Shown here: positions 50,921-58,905 of the stretch, piece by piece
Layout: the number at the start of each line of letters is the position of its first letter
Position numbering within the stretch: the stretch's first letter is position 1
Assembly (NCBI GenBank): GCA_017886205.1
Contig: JAFNEO010000035.1
Span: 44,990 to 108,989, forward strand
Source: Candidatus Aminicenantota bacterium
GTDB taxonomy: Bacteria; Acidobacteriota; Aminicenantia; Aminicenantales; UBA8522
Direction: 5' to 3'
DNA length: 64,000 bases
Notes under the pieces: generated by a model
Databases searched by the model: none
The model's input: the letters and a program-made list of their open reading frames with translations, nothing else
Told to the model about the DNA's origin: nothing
Made by a program: the position numbers and the translations under genes

Positions 50921-53359
50921 TCATTCCTTGTCCCCCTCGGGGAAATTCATCCGATTTACCATCTCCTGAAAGCGCGGGTCAGAACGAATAGGATCCAAGC
51001 GCGGGTCAACCCTGAGATAGACCATTAAATCGGAACGCTCCTCGTAAGCCCGGTTCAGCCACAGGAAGGCGTCGTCGATGAGGCCGAGACCGATGTGGAC
51101 GAGCCCGATCTCAAACGGATTAACGTAACGTGCGCGCGATACCGCGAGCAGGCTCCGCAGAGCTTCAGCTGCATCGGTCTTGCGCCCGGAGACTGCGAGC
51201 GTATGTGCCAGGTCGGCCTTGACAACAAGATTGTCTTTGAGCAGCTCGTCGCCGCGCTTCATGGCAGCGAGCGCTTCCGTGAACGCGCCCTGCTGTTCCT
51301 TTACAAGGCCGATGTACCAGTAGGCGAGCCCAAAGTTTGGATCAAGGTCGATTGTCTTGTTGAGCTGGTCCAAAGCCCGTTCGTAATCGCGGAGGAAGTA
51401 GTGGAGCCAGCCCAGGTGCACGCTCATGATCGGGCTCAGCGGGTCCAGTTCGAGCGCTCGATTGCTCTCGGCAAGCGAGTCCCTAGGGCGTCCAGCCGCG
51501 ACTAGGTAGTGTGCGTACCAGTGGTGTGCGTTCGCGTTGCCGGGGTTGAGCTCCAGGGCGCGCTTGAATTCGGTCTCCGCTCCTGAAAAATCCCAATCAT
51601 AGTTCAGCTTGATGAAGGCGAGCGGATTGTGCACCTCGGCGATCGACTCGGTGATCTCTAACGCCTTTAGTGCGGCCGCCTTGGCCTTTGGGATGGCCTC
51701 GTTCGGCGGAAGCGAGCCGACATCGAATGAAAAACCCAGCGACATATAGCAGTCGGCAAGCCCGCTGTACGCGTGGGCGTACGTGGGGTCAGCGCTAATG
51801 GCCTGTTCGAAGAGCCGGATGGCCTTCTTAACGGACTCCGGCGTTCTCTTGACCCAGAAGTAGCGGCCCTTCAGGTAGAGCTGGTACGCTTCGGGATCCA
51901 CCCGGCGGGCGCTCCGGAGGGCCGCTTGCTCCTCCGGGGTGAGCTTCACCCGGATCTCGCGAGCGATCGAACGGGCGACTTCGTTCTGTAGTACAAGCAC
52001 ATCCTCCAAGTCTCGCTCGTACGCGTCGGCCCAGATGTGCTCGTCTGTAGCGGCACGAATCAAGTGTGCACTGATCCTGACCCGGCCCCCGGCGCGCTCA
52101 ACAGATCCTTCCACTAGCGCGTCGACATCGAGTTCTCTGGCGATCTCCCGGATGGACTTTTGCGTCCGTTTGTACCGCATGACCGACGTCCGCGAGACCA
52201 CACGCAGGGTGCCGATCTTGGCAAGGTCGGTGATGACGGCGTCCGTCATACTGTCGGCGAAGAATTCCTGCTCGGGCCCGGCCGAGAAGCTCACCAGCGG
52301 CAGCACTGCGATGGAGCGAATCTGGCCCGATATTGTGGCGCCGCCAGAGCGCCCACGCAACGCCGGAAGTTCCCTCGCTTCCGCCTGGAGCGTAAAACCG
52401 AGATCCCTCGCCGACTGAAAGCGCTGCTCCGGCTGCTTCTCTAGGCAGTGCGCGATTGCACGGGAGAGCGAGGCCGGAATAGAAGCCTCGATAATCGTTG
52501 GCTCGAGAGGCTCCTCCTTGAGAATTGCGGCCATCGTCTCGGCTGCGGAACCGCGGCTGAACGCACTCTTCCCGGTCAGCATCTCGTAAAACACGCAGCC
52601 GAAGGAGAAGATGTCCGAGCGGTGGTCGACGGCTTGCCCACGAACCTGCTCCGGTGACATGTAAGCCACCGTGCCCATGACTATGCCGGGTTCAGTAGTA
52701 TTCGCCATGAGGGATGCCGTGGCTAGCTCCCGCTCGGACGGCTTAAGGAGCAGCTTGGCCAGGCCGAAGTCCAGGATTTTGGCATGACCCTTTTCCATCA
52801 ACATGATATTCGCGGGCTTAATGTCCCGATGGATCATCCCCTTTTCATGGGCGACTTCCAAGGCTTCGACGATTTCCGTCGCGATTTGGAGCGCTTGTTT
52901 GAGAGGAAGCGGCCCCTCCGAGATTCTTTCACGCAGCGTCTTTCCCGGCACGTATTCCATAGCGAAGAATAGCCTATTTTCTGTTTCTCCGATTTCGTAG
53001 ATGCTGCAGATATAGGGATGATCCAGAGCTGCCGCTGCTTTGGCCTCATGGATAAATCGGCTTCGCGCCGTCGGATTCTGATACATCTCTTCCGGCAAGA
53101 ATTTGATAGCGACTTTGCGATCTAAGGAGGTGTCTTCGGCCTTATAGACAATCCCCATCCCGCCCCGTCCGATCTCTTCGATAATCCGATACTTCCCGGC
53201 GACAAGGCTTCCCTTGGTTAGGACATAGGCAGGCGATTCGAGCGTTTTTTCCAGGGCAGGCAGAGCCTGGGCACCCGGCGTGAGCTGCGTGGCGCAGTTG
53301 CTACAGAACCTCGCAGAATCGGTGTTATCGGAATGACATTTCGGGCACTTGCTGGCCAC
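50921..53359 (-). CDS. Soluble Ser/Thr protein kinase with zinc ribbon, TolB_N-like and TPR domains
   Basis: 812 residues. Zinc ribbon CPKCHSDNTDSARFCSNC, then a complete kinase domain: GRGGMGIVYKAED, VAIKFLPEE, HRDIKPANIMLM, DFGLAKL and GTVAYMSPEQ. Unlike the paralogue at 39843 it has no membrane segment between the kinase and the TolB_N-like domain (SIAVLPLVSFSAGPEQEFFA). About eight TPRs follow, ending RFQEMVNRMNFPEGDKE. The C-terminal half resembles adenylate-cyclase/TolB-type TPR regulators. It has nearly the same promoter as the other kinase. Targets unknown. Confidence 0.93.
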   Translation of the reverse strand: MASKCPKCHSDNTDSARFCSNCATQLTPGAQALPALEKTLESPAYVLTKGSLVAGKYRIIEEIGRGGMGIVYKAEDTSLDRKVAIKFLPEEMYQNPTARSRFIHEAKAAAALDHPYICSIYEIGETENRLFFAMEYVPGKTLRERISEGPLPLKQALQIATEIVEALEVAHEKGMIHRDIKPANIMLMEKGHAKILDFGLAKLLLKPSERELATASLMANTTEPGIVMGTVAYMSPEQVRGQAVDHRSDIFSFGCVFYEMLTGKSAFSRGSAAETMAAILKEEPLEPTIIEASIPASLSRAIAHCLEKQPEQRFQSARDLGFTLQAEARELPALRGRSGGATISGQIRSIAVLPLVSFSAGPEQEFFADSMTDAVITDLAKIGTLRVVSRTSVMRYKRTQKSIREIARELDVDALVEGSVERAGGRVRISAHLIRAATDEHIWADAYERDLEDVLVLQNEVARSIAREIRVKLTPEEQAALRSARRVDPEAYQLYLKGRYFWVKRTPESVKKAIRLFEQAISADPTYAHAYSGLADCYMSLGFSFDVGSLPPNEAIPKAKAAALKALEITESIAEVHNPLAFIKLNYDWDFSGAETEFKRALELNPGNANAHHWYAHYLVAAGRPRDSLAESNRALELDPLSPIMSVHLGWLHYFLRDYERALDQLNKTIDLDPNFGLAYWYIGLVKEQQGAFTEALAAMKRGDELLKDNLVVKADLAHTLAVSGRKTDAAEALRSLLAVSRARYVNPFEIGLVHIGLGLIDDAFLWLNRAYEERSDLMVYLRVDPRLDPIRSDPRFQEMVNRMNFPEGDKE

Positions 53360-53390
53360 TGCTGATTCCTTTTATAAGGTGTGGCTAAAG

Positions 53391-53418
53391 ATTATCAAGG
53401 AATGGGGAGGATAGTCAA
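53391..53418 (-). promoter_or_regulatory. Kinase promoter (copy 2)
   Basis: On the minus strand TTGACT, 16 bases, GATAAT; GTGTGGCTAAAGATTATCAA is shared with the promoter region of the kinase at 39843. Confidence 0.6.
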
Positions 53419-53427
53419 CTGAGAATG

Positions 53428-53520
53428 GACCTCTCCCAGGTGTCACCTTTGTGCCAATAATTGACTAAGCCCGCCTAGTTCTGGCCCTATGAGAATTGAC
53501 CTGTCCCCCTCATATCGATC
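53428..53520. repeat. Dispersed repeat pair, copy 1
   Basis: Starts GACCTCTCCC, then GTGTCAC, a diverged part, and AGCCCGCCTA; roughly two thirds identical to 58368-58440. The remaining DNA up to 53795 shows no gene; a short minus-strand frame at 53443-53742 has no recognisable domain. Confidence 0.5.
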
Positions 53521-53795
53521 CTGCCGCTGTGATAAGATTTTGCTGTATTGGACCTGCTCTCTCGATTTAGCCATTTTTTTGGCAAGAGGTCCATTATCCG
53601 AAATATGGAGGCGGGCGGGACCGGGTTCTCGCCCTGGCTTCACACCATCTTTCTGGCCACCTTGACACTCCTGCGCATCACGTTTTATCATTCCTGGCGA
53701 GGGGACGAGGCGAAATCGGCGGATAAACGTTTGCCCGGCCAACGAAGAAGAAAAAGAAATTTTTGTCCCTAATCCTCTGAAGAGGAGGTTCGCTG

Positions 53796-55502
53796 ATGAG
53801 ATTCAACGCTTATCGTTTTTTCCGCTTCGGCTGTCCGCCTTTTTTGGCCGTACTCGCGGTCGGTCTGATTCTCTCTCCAAGCCGGGGAACAGAAACCGAA
53901 TTCGGGTTTTTCGGTCAGCGCAGCTGCACAAGCATCATGGTCGGCCGCCTCGCGACCGCGGATGGTTCCGTGTTCACGTCGCACACCTGTGACGGCACCT
54001 ATAGAACCTGGGTGGAGATCTCCCCGCATCGGAAGAACGACGCTGGCACGAAGAACACGATTTTCTCCGGCCGCATGGGAACAAGGATGCCGGACGACGA
54101 GCGGGGGTTGAAGCTGACCGGCGAAATTCCCGAGGTCGCGGAGAGCTATTCTTTCTTCAATACGGCGTATCCCGCCATGAACGAACACCAGCTCGGGATG
54201 GGAGAAACCACGGTCGTCGGGAGGATAAAGCTCAGGAATCCCCAGGGCGTGTTCCGGATCGAGGAGATCCAACGTCTGATGCTGGAGCGCTGCACGACAG
54301 CCCGAGAGGCCATCCACCTCGCCGACGAGCTGACAAAGACGTACGGTTATATCGACTATGGGGAATGTCTGACCATCGCGGACAAGAAAGAGGTCTGGCA
54401 TTTTGAAATCCTTGGCGCCACCAAGAAATATATCGGAGCCGTGTGGGCTGCCGTGAGGATCCCCGATGATCATGTCGGTGTTTCGGCCAACTGTCTGCGA
54501 ATCGGAGAGATCGACCTGAAAAACCCCGATTATTACATGGCTTCGGAAAACGTCTACTCGTTGGCTGCGGAGATGGGCTGGTGGGACCCTAAGGGCAACG
54601 AACCCTTTAAGTTCTATAAAGCCTACAGCAAACAAAAGACCAACTATTGGCCGTATCGGGAATGGCGCGTGCTGAGTCTCGCGGCTCCCTCCCTTAATCT
54701 CGACCCCAAAGCCGAAGAACTGCCCTTTTCGGTGAAAGCTGAGAGGAAACTTTCAGTCCGGGACATCATGGCCTGGTTCCGGGACACGTATGAGAACACG
54801 CCGTTCGACTGCACGCCGAAGATCCTCGTAAAGAACCGTCTGGATCCTAAAGGTAACCTGGTCCAGAGCCCTGTCGTAAGCCCGTGGATGTCCGCCCACA
54901 TGGCGATCCTCTTGAATTCGCTGAAACCGGATTCAGCCCCTATGCACTACACAATCGCCAATAACAGCACGTCCTACTCCACCGTCATCCAATGCCGGGC
55001 CTGGCTCCCGGATCCCATCGGGGGAATCGTCTGGTTAGGATTTGATAATCCTGCGCAGACCGCCCGCATCCCGCTTTTTTGCGGTATCGCCGAGCTCCCC
55101 CCGAGCTTCAAGTTCGGCAACCAGAACGGTTTTACGACAGAGTCCGCGGCCTGGGCCTTCAGGAGGGCGGCCCGCCTCGCCCAGCTCGGCTGGGGCAAGA
55201 CCCGGAAGATGGTCGAGGGATTGATCAGCGATATCGAAGGTCGAGCTTTTGACGAGATCCCGATGATCGAAAAGAAAGCCTTGGAGCTATATCCCGAGAA
55301 TCCCGATAAAGCCAGGGCGTTTATAACCGCCTACTGCCGCGACTTTGCTCTTGCCGTCACGGAGCGGTATTGGGATTTGGGCGATGAGTTGTGGGCTGAT
55401 TTTGTCTCCGAATTCCAACCGTCACCCGAAGAATTTGGGAAATTGAGAGACAGCATATTGCAGGTTTTCTTGCAGGGTGTCAGGCAGATTAAATGGTTGT
55501 GA
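53796..55502 (+). CDS. Exported C69-family (dipeptidase-type) Ntn hydrolase
   Basis: 568 residues behind AGGAGG. An N-terminal hydrophobic signal is followed by SCTSIMVGRLATADGSVFTS, the N-terminal-nucleophile Cys and surrounding motif of peptidase family C69/U34. Further family segments: NEHQLGMGETTVVGRIKLRN and YGECLTIADKKEVWHFEILG. C-terminal RFYWDLGDELWADF-like helices are present. Cys in SCTS would become the nucleophile after processing. It probably cleaves dipeptides in the periplasm or outside the cell. Confidence 0.9.
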   Translation: MRFNAYRFFRFGCPPFLAVLAVGLILSPSRGTETEFGFFGQRSCTSIMVGRLATADGSVFTSHTCDGTYRTWVEISPHRKNDAGTKNTIFSGRMGTRMPDDERGLKLTGEIPEVAESYSFFNTAYPAMNEHQLGMGETTVVGRIKLRNPQGVFRIEEIQRLMLERCTTAREAIHLADELTKTYGYIDYGECLTIADKKEVWHFEILGATKKYIGAVWAAVRIPDDHVGVSANCLRIGEIDLKNPDYYMASENVYSLAAEMGWWDPKGNEPFKFYKAYSKQKTNYWPYREWRVLSLAAPSLNLDPKAEELPFSVKAERKLSVRDIMAWFRDTYENTPFDCTPKILVKNRLDPKGNLVQSPVVSPWMSAHMAILLNSLKPDSAPMHYTIANNSTSYSTVIQCRAWLPDPIGGIVWLGFDNPAQTARIPLFCGIAELPPSFKFGNQNGFTTESAAWAFRRAARLAQLGWGKTRKMVEGLISDIEGRAFDEIPMIEKKALELYPENPDKARAFITAYCRDFALAVTERYWDLGDELWADFVSEFQPSPEEFGKLRDSILQVFLQGVRQIKWL

Positions 55503-55667
55503 TCGAGGCCGGCGAGGCCAGCCATACGATGGTGGATTTGCTTGAAACTCTCATCATGACTGATCTGCCCCCGATCAATGCACCAGCCCTTACAATAACC
55601 TTAGCCTCCATCAGGGTAGCCAAGACCTCCCTATTGAGAATAATCGTTCCCTCTTGCCGTCTCTATC

Positions 55668-55750
55668 AATGAGGCGCGTATCAGCTGCCAAGGCGTCTAA
55701 TTCTTAATCGGGAGGCCAGGGATTAGGTCCGGCCTCCACTCGCCTCAATT
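55668..55750 (+). repeat. Border hairpin repeat, copy R3
   Basis: Ends AATGAGGCG ... CGCCTCAATT, inner hairpin GGAGGCC-N13-GGCCTCC. The right end abuts a tail relic, exactly as in R1, and the left flank matches R2. Confidence 0.75.
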
Positions 55751-55803
55751 TGCCTTCAGCCCCGCCAGCCTCTTCCTGGCATCCTCAACTTCGGGCTGGC
55801 CGG
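55745..55803 (-). pseudogene. Relic of TPR-kinase 3' end (tail relic)
   Basis: The minus strand reads PGQPEVEDARKRLAGLKAN and a stop. The TGA is part of the terminal repeat of R3. The body is missing; the next real gene begins right after. Confidence 0.65.
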
Positions 55804-55815
55804 GACTTTTCCCTG

Positions 55816-56340
55816 CTACCCTTCCTTAATTTGCAGCGCTTCTAATAATGAGATTGGAGGCTGCTTTGACAGTCCCTCAATTATCTTGAGTGTTTGTTCG
55901 TCGGGATTGAATAACTTAACTAAATGAGAGGTCACATCGACGATTTCGATGGATGGGTTCTTGTAAGCAACCTCCCATTTGCTCACAATAATATCAACGC
56001 CAGCCTCTTGGGCTGCCTTGGGCAAATTATCTTTGACCTTTTTAAGTATATCAGCAACTGAGCCTATGCTGAAGCCCTGTAGGTGCATAAGGATCCCTTC
56101 GGCTTCAAGCTCTTTGATAGCCTTCTCATTTTTCTCGGTCTTGGCTTTTTCGTATTTGTCCTTTAAATCCTTCATGACCGGGGCAAATAGAGCGGAGCGA
56201 GCATACGCAATGGCAATAGCCCGGGAATCAAATGTCCCTACTCGAAACTTTGTTGGAGTTGGCTGTAATGCCAAAAACATTGCACAGACAGCCAGAATAG
56301 AAAGTCCGACAAAAACACTTTTCCCAAAACTTTTTTTCAT
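55816..56340 (-). CDS. Exported OmpH-like helical protein
   Basis: 174 residues from the ATG at 56340 with AGGAGG upstream. The signal peptide is SVFVGLSILAVCAMFLALQP. The mature part starts FRVGTFDSRAIAIAYARS and has a charged helical stretch (KDLKDKYEKAKTEKNEKAIK), a faint likeness to OmpH/Skp chaperones. No close family known to me. The promoter lies in dispersed repeat RU1. Confidence 0.75.
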   Translation of the reverse strand: MKKSFGKSVFVGLSILAVCAMFLALQPTPTKFRVGTFDSRAIAIAYARSALFAPVMKDLKDKYEKAKTEKNEKAIKELEAEGILMHLQGFSIGSVADILKKVKDNLPKAAQEAGVDIIVSKWEVAYKNPSIEIVDVTSHLVKLFNPDEQTLKIIEGLSKQPPISLLEALQIKEG

Positions 56341-56396
56341 GAAAGGCACCTCCTTTGTAGCAATATATATGAAAGAATAGAAATTTTCTTTTCTGC

Positions 56397-56495
56397 AGGG
56401 TTGGCTGATTAGGCGTTCCTCTGCCAATTTTACCCCATCCCATCGTTAGGGATAATAAATCACAGTTTCACCGGATGTCAAGTTGATGATAGGAT
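56397..56495. repeat. Promoter-carrying repeat, copy RU1
   Basis: About 95 bases related to RU2 and RU3 (CCCATCGTTAGGGATAATAA, then GATGTCAAGTTGAT). On the minus strand it supplies TTGACA-N18-TATTAT (56452-56481) for the gene starting at 56340. Confidence 0.65.
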
Positions 56496-56699
56496 CCTAG
56501 AGATCAAAGTTCTCCAAAGACACCTCCACTTTGACTCCAACCTAATGCGGAAAATGGCTGAATATTGCGGATGATCAAGAATTCGCCAGAAGATCGTTAT
56601 AAGGGGGTTATAGGGAAAATAAGGGAGGGTGCGCTAATATACGAATTTAGAACTTTTCTCATGCATAACAGCATCGCTTATCACAAAGATAAGAATTTC

Positions 56700-56775
56700 G
56701 TTTCCTGGTAGGCCTGCTGAATGAGCGTTGATGGCACCGATTTTGCCTCATCCCATCGTCAGGGATGATAAAAAA
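56700..56775. repeat. Promoter-type repeat, copy RU2 (truncated)
   Basis: CTGAATGAGCGTTGATGGC, CCGATTTTGCCTCATCCCAT and CAGGGATGATAA match RU3. The promoter part is missing: the copy runs into the PEGA gene, whose stop codon and last codons lie inside the repeat. Confidence 0.6.
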
Positions 56776-57373
56776 GAACTTCATTTTCTTTATCAGAATT
56801 AGAAAGTTTGATCCTGATCCATTTAATGTTTTGGAATCGCTCTGAGTCTATGACCGTGATATCGGGTTGAGGTTTATCTTTTATTTTTTCCAGGGCAACG
56901 TCAAGCTCGGCAGGAGATGGGGTAAAATTTGCACCAGATATTGTATCAAATAATATCCCAACCCCTCCAAAAAGCAGGTGGCCTATAGCGTCATAAGACC
57001 CGGCTTTTTCTGAACTAGCGTCAATTCCTCCGATGACGAGCACAGCTGCCATGCATAAAGGACCAATAATGGCAATATTGCCTAAAATGGATAACGCCAA
57101 TGAGCCTGAGATTTTTCGCTTTATTCGAATCTCCAGGGGATTATAGCCTTGCTTCTCGATACGAATGATATGATTTTTATTTCTCTTTAATCTTAATATC
57201 AAAGGGGTATAGCCCATCTCTTCTCCATTCACCACAATCCTGGCTCCTGAGGGATGACTTGTCACAGGAATCTTTTTGGATGTCCTGCTGATTAACGTTG
57301 CACAACTTTGGAAGGAAAAAACGCTCGCGACCATCAAGGCTAAAAATTTATGAATATTTCTTTTTACAGGCAC
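56759..57373 (-). CDS. PEGA-domain lipoprotein
   Basis: 204 residues. The signal peptide ends FSFQSCATL with a lipoprotein-type Cys. A PEGA domain follows (IPVTSHPSGARIVVNGEEMG, YTPLILRLKRNKNHIIRIEK). A central hydrophobic stretch (LALSILGNIAIIGPLCMAAV) may insert into the membrane. The C-terminal 60 residues are soluble. Its last codons (YHP) come from repeat RU2, so the original C-terminus may have been replaced. Confidence 0.8.
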   Translation of the reverse strand: MPVKRNIHKFLALMVASVFSFQSCATLISRTSKKIPVTSHPSGARIVVNGEEMGYTPLILRLKRNKNHIIRIEKQGYNPLEIRIKRKISGSLALSILGNIAIIGPLCMAAVLVIGGIDASSEKAGSYDAIGHLLFGGVGILFDTISGANFTPSPAELDVALEKIKDKPQPDITVIDSERFQNIKWIRIKLSNSDKENEVLFYHP

Positions 57374-57444
57374 TTGTTCACCCCTATTTTTATTTGAAAT
57401 TTTTTCTAAGCAAAAGCTGTCAAAATGGGGACGTTTTTATTCTT

Positions 57445-58158
57445 TCATCTTGAACAGGGAATCATCCAAACCGTGTTGAAGGTCACCTTGGTAACAGTGA
57501 TTTTAACGGTCTCCCAGCCTTCTGGACCGGAAATGAGAGTGTGGGCTATCATCACGCCGTCGACCTTTTTGTAATCCGACATGAAGGTCACCTCTTTTCT
57601 CTGAACGCCTTCTCGATCTGTAAAGCCAGGAGACTCGGTTTTGTAAACTAGATACGTCTTGGAATCAACGAAATGAGTTATTGGAGTTCCGCCGGGAATG
57701 GTCTGCTCTAAGACGAAATAGTCATTGCCTTCGACTTTTTCCTGGCCTTTCAAAACATAGGAAATGCCGTACTTTCCCGGATGGAGGAGCGCGGGGTAAC
57801 TTTGAGCATTACTTTTATATTCCTCCGCGGCTCTCCCGGTCCTTGTGAACGTTTTATCCGCTTCAATTGTCCAGGCGATTTCTCCATCAAACGCATCCGT
57901 TTTTTTCATTCCCATGATTTCCACGTCCTGGCGAAATTTATTGGGTGCTTTTCTGTATTCGGTAAAACGTCCGCTCATCCTTTCCCATTCAACGGAGCCA
58001 ATAAGAGTCATGTCCTTAATGCTCTCGAGGACTTTTCTTCCGCCCTGAGCTTCGATTATTTTTTCCAGGATGTCAGCGGCTTTCTGACTGAATCCTGGAG
58101 AAGTCATTAGGTTAAAAAGAAAAAAGGCTGAAAGACAAAGCGAAAGAACTCTTTTCAT
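57445..58158 (-). CDS. LolA-like exported protein
   Basis: 237 residues. The signal peptide is VLSLCLSAFFLFNLMTSPGF. The body fits the outer-membrane lipoprotein-sorting (LolA/LolB-like) fold: ADILEKIIEAQGGRKVLESI, DMTLIGSVEWERMSGRFTEY, DGEIAWTIEADKTFTRTGR, VDSKTYLVYKTE. Such proteins bind lipids or lipoprotein chains in the periplasm. The promoter lies in repeat RU3. Confidence 0.82.
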   Translation of the reverse strand: MKRVLSLCLSAFFLFNLMTSPGFSQKAADILEKIIEAQGGRKVLESIKDMTLIGSVEWERMSGRFTEYRKAPNKFRQDVEIMGMKKTDAFDGEIAWTIEADKTFTRTGRAAEEYKSNAQSYPALLHPGKYGISYVLKGQEKVEGNDYFVLEQTIPGGTPITHFVDSKTYLVYKTESPGFTDREGVQRKEVTFMSDYKKVDGVMIAHTLISGPEGWETVKITVTKVTFNTVWMIPCSR

Positions 58159-58207
58159 TTTCTATGCCTCTTTTTATCTATTGAGGATGAGGATAGGAAT
58201 TTCCTTT

Positions 58208-58302
58208 TCCGCTGCGCCGCTGAATGAGCGTTCATGAACCGATTTTGCCTCATCCCATCATTATGAATGATAAATCGCAGTGTCCCCGGGTGTCAAGTTG
58301 AG
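58208..58302. repeat. Promoter-carrying repeat, copy RU3
   Basis: Contains GCTGAATGAGCGTTCATG, GATTTTGCCTCATCCCAT and TGTCCCCGGGTGTCAAGTTG. On the minus strand it gives TTGACA-N18-TATCAT (58267-58296) for the LolA-like gene. Confidence 0.65.
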
Positions 58303-58367
58303 CAAAAAATACCGATCGGTCAACTCAGAATACGAAGAAACCATAAAAGCACCGGAAATCGCCTAGA

Positions 58368-58440
58368 CCTCTCCCCGTGTCACGCCGGTGTAACAGAATT
58401 TGCTTAAACCCGCTTAATTTGGATTAATGGAGCTTAAATG
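58368..58440. repeat. Dispersed repeat pair, copy 2
   Basis: GACCTCTCCCCGTGTCACGC and AAACCCGCTTAATTTGG, a diverged copy of 53428-53520, between RU3 and the tRNA. Confidence 0.45.
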
Positions 58441-58489
58441 AGGAAAACGCAAAAGTCGTTAAATCTCAGGGGAAAAGGGGAAAATAATC

Positions 58490-58565
58490 TGGTGGAGCTG
58501 ACCGGGATCGAACCGGCGACCTCTTGACTGCCAGTCAAGCACTCTCCCAACTGAGCTACAGCCCC
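58490..58565 (-). tRNA. tRNA-Ala (GGC)
   Basis: 76 bases including an encoded CCA. All four arms form. The anticodon loop is CTGGCAG, giving anticodon GGC. The acceptor stem has the G3:U70 wobble pair that identifies alanine tRNAs, and the T loop is TTCGATC. The 3' half is duplicated 21.3 kb away at 37211-37257, marking it as the likely integration site of the island to its left. Confidence 0.97.
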
Positions 58566-58692
58566 ACCTGAGGGAGTGTCATATTACAGGAAGAACACGG
58601 TCCAGTCAAGAAACGGAGCATTGCTTGCGTTGTCGATATCGGCTATACTGACTCCTGCCTGAGCCAAGGGGTTTGTAAAAAAGGAAAGGACA

Positions 58693-58902
58693 ATGGAAAA
58701 GAGCCGATTGAGCAGCACGGAAATCCATAGGTTGAGGCGGCGCGAAGCCGAGCTTCTCGAGCGGATCGATAAAATAAAGAAGAGGATGAACGAGACGAAA
58801 GATCTCGACACGCTCGCCTTTAAGTCCAAGCTGTTCAAGGAAGTCCAAGACGAATTGAGGCGGGTCCAGGACAAGCTCGCCGGCCGCGGGTCGGAAGAAT
58901 AG
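58693..58902 (+). CDS. Small coiled-coil protein
   Basis: 69 residues, almost entirely charged helix (HRLRRREAELLERIDKIKKR, FKEVQDELRRVQDKLAGR). GGAAAGG precedes the ATG. Composition is that of the chromosome rather than the island. No family recognised. Confidence 0.65.
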   Translation: MEKSRLSSTEIHRLRRREAELLERIDKIKKRMNETKDLDTLAFKSKLFKEVQDELRRVQDKLAGRGSEE

Positions 58903-58905
58903 CTC

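Noticed and set aside
50423-50969. Two short plus-strand frames before the second kinase
   Set aside because: No ribosome sites or domains; one covers the tRNA-Leu-like relic and the other the kinase 3' end.
43597-55750. Border repeats as classical integron attC sites
   Set aside because: They are palindromic and separate genes, but the RYYYAAC and GTTRRRY core sites are not present in paired form, no IntI gene is visible, and gene orientation is mixed. Kept only as a cassette-like hypothesis.
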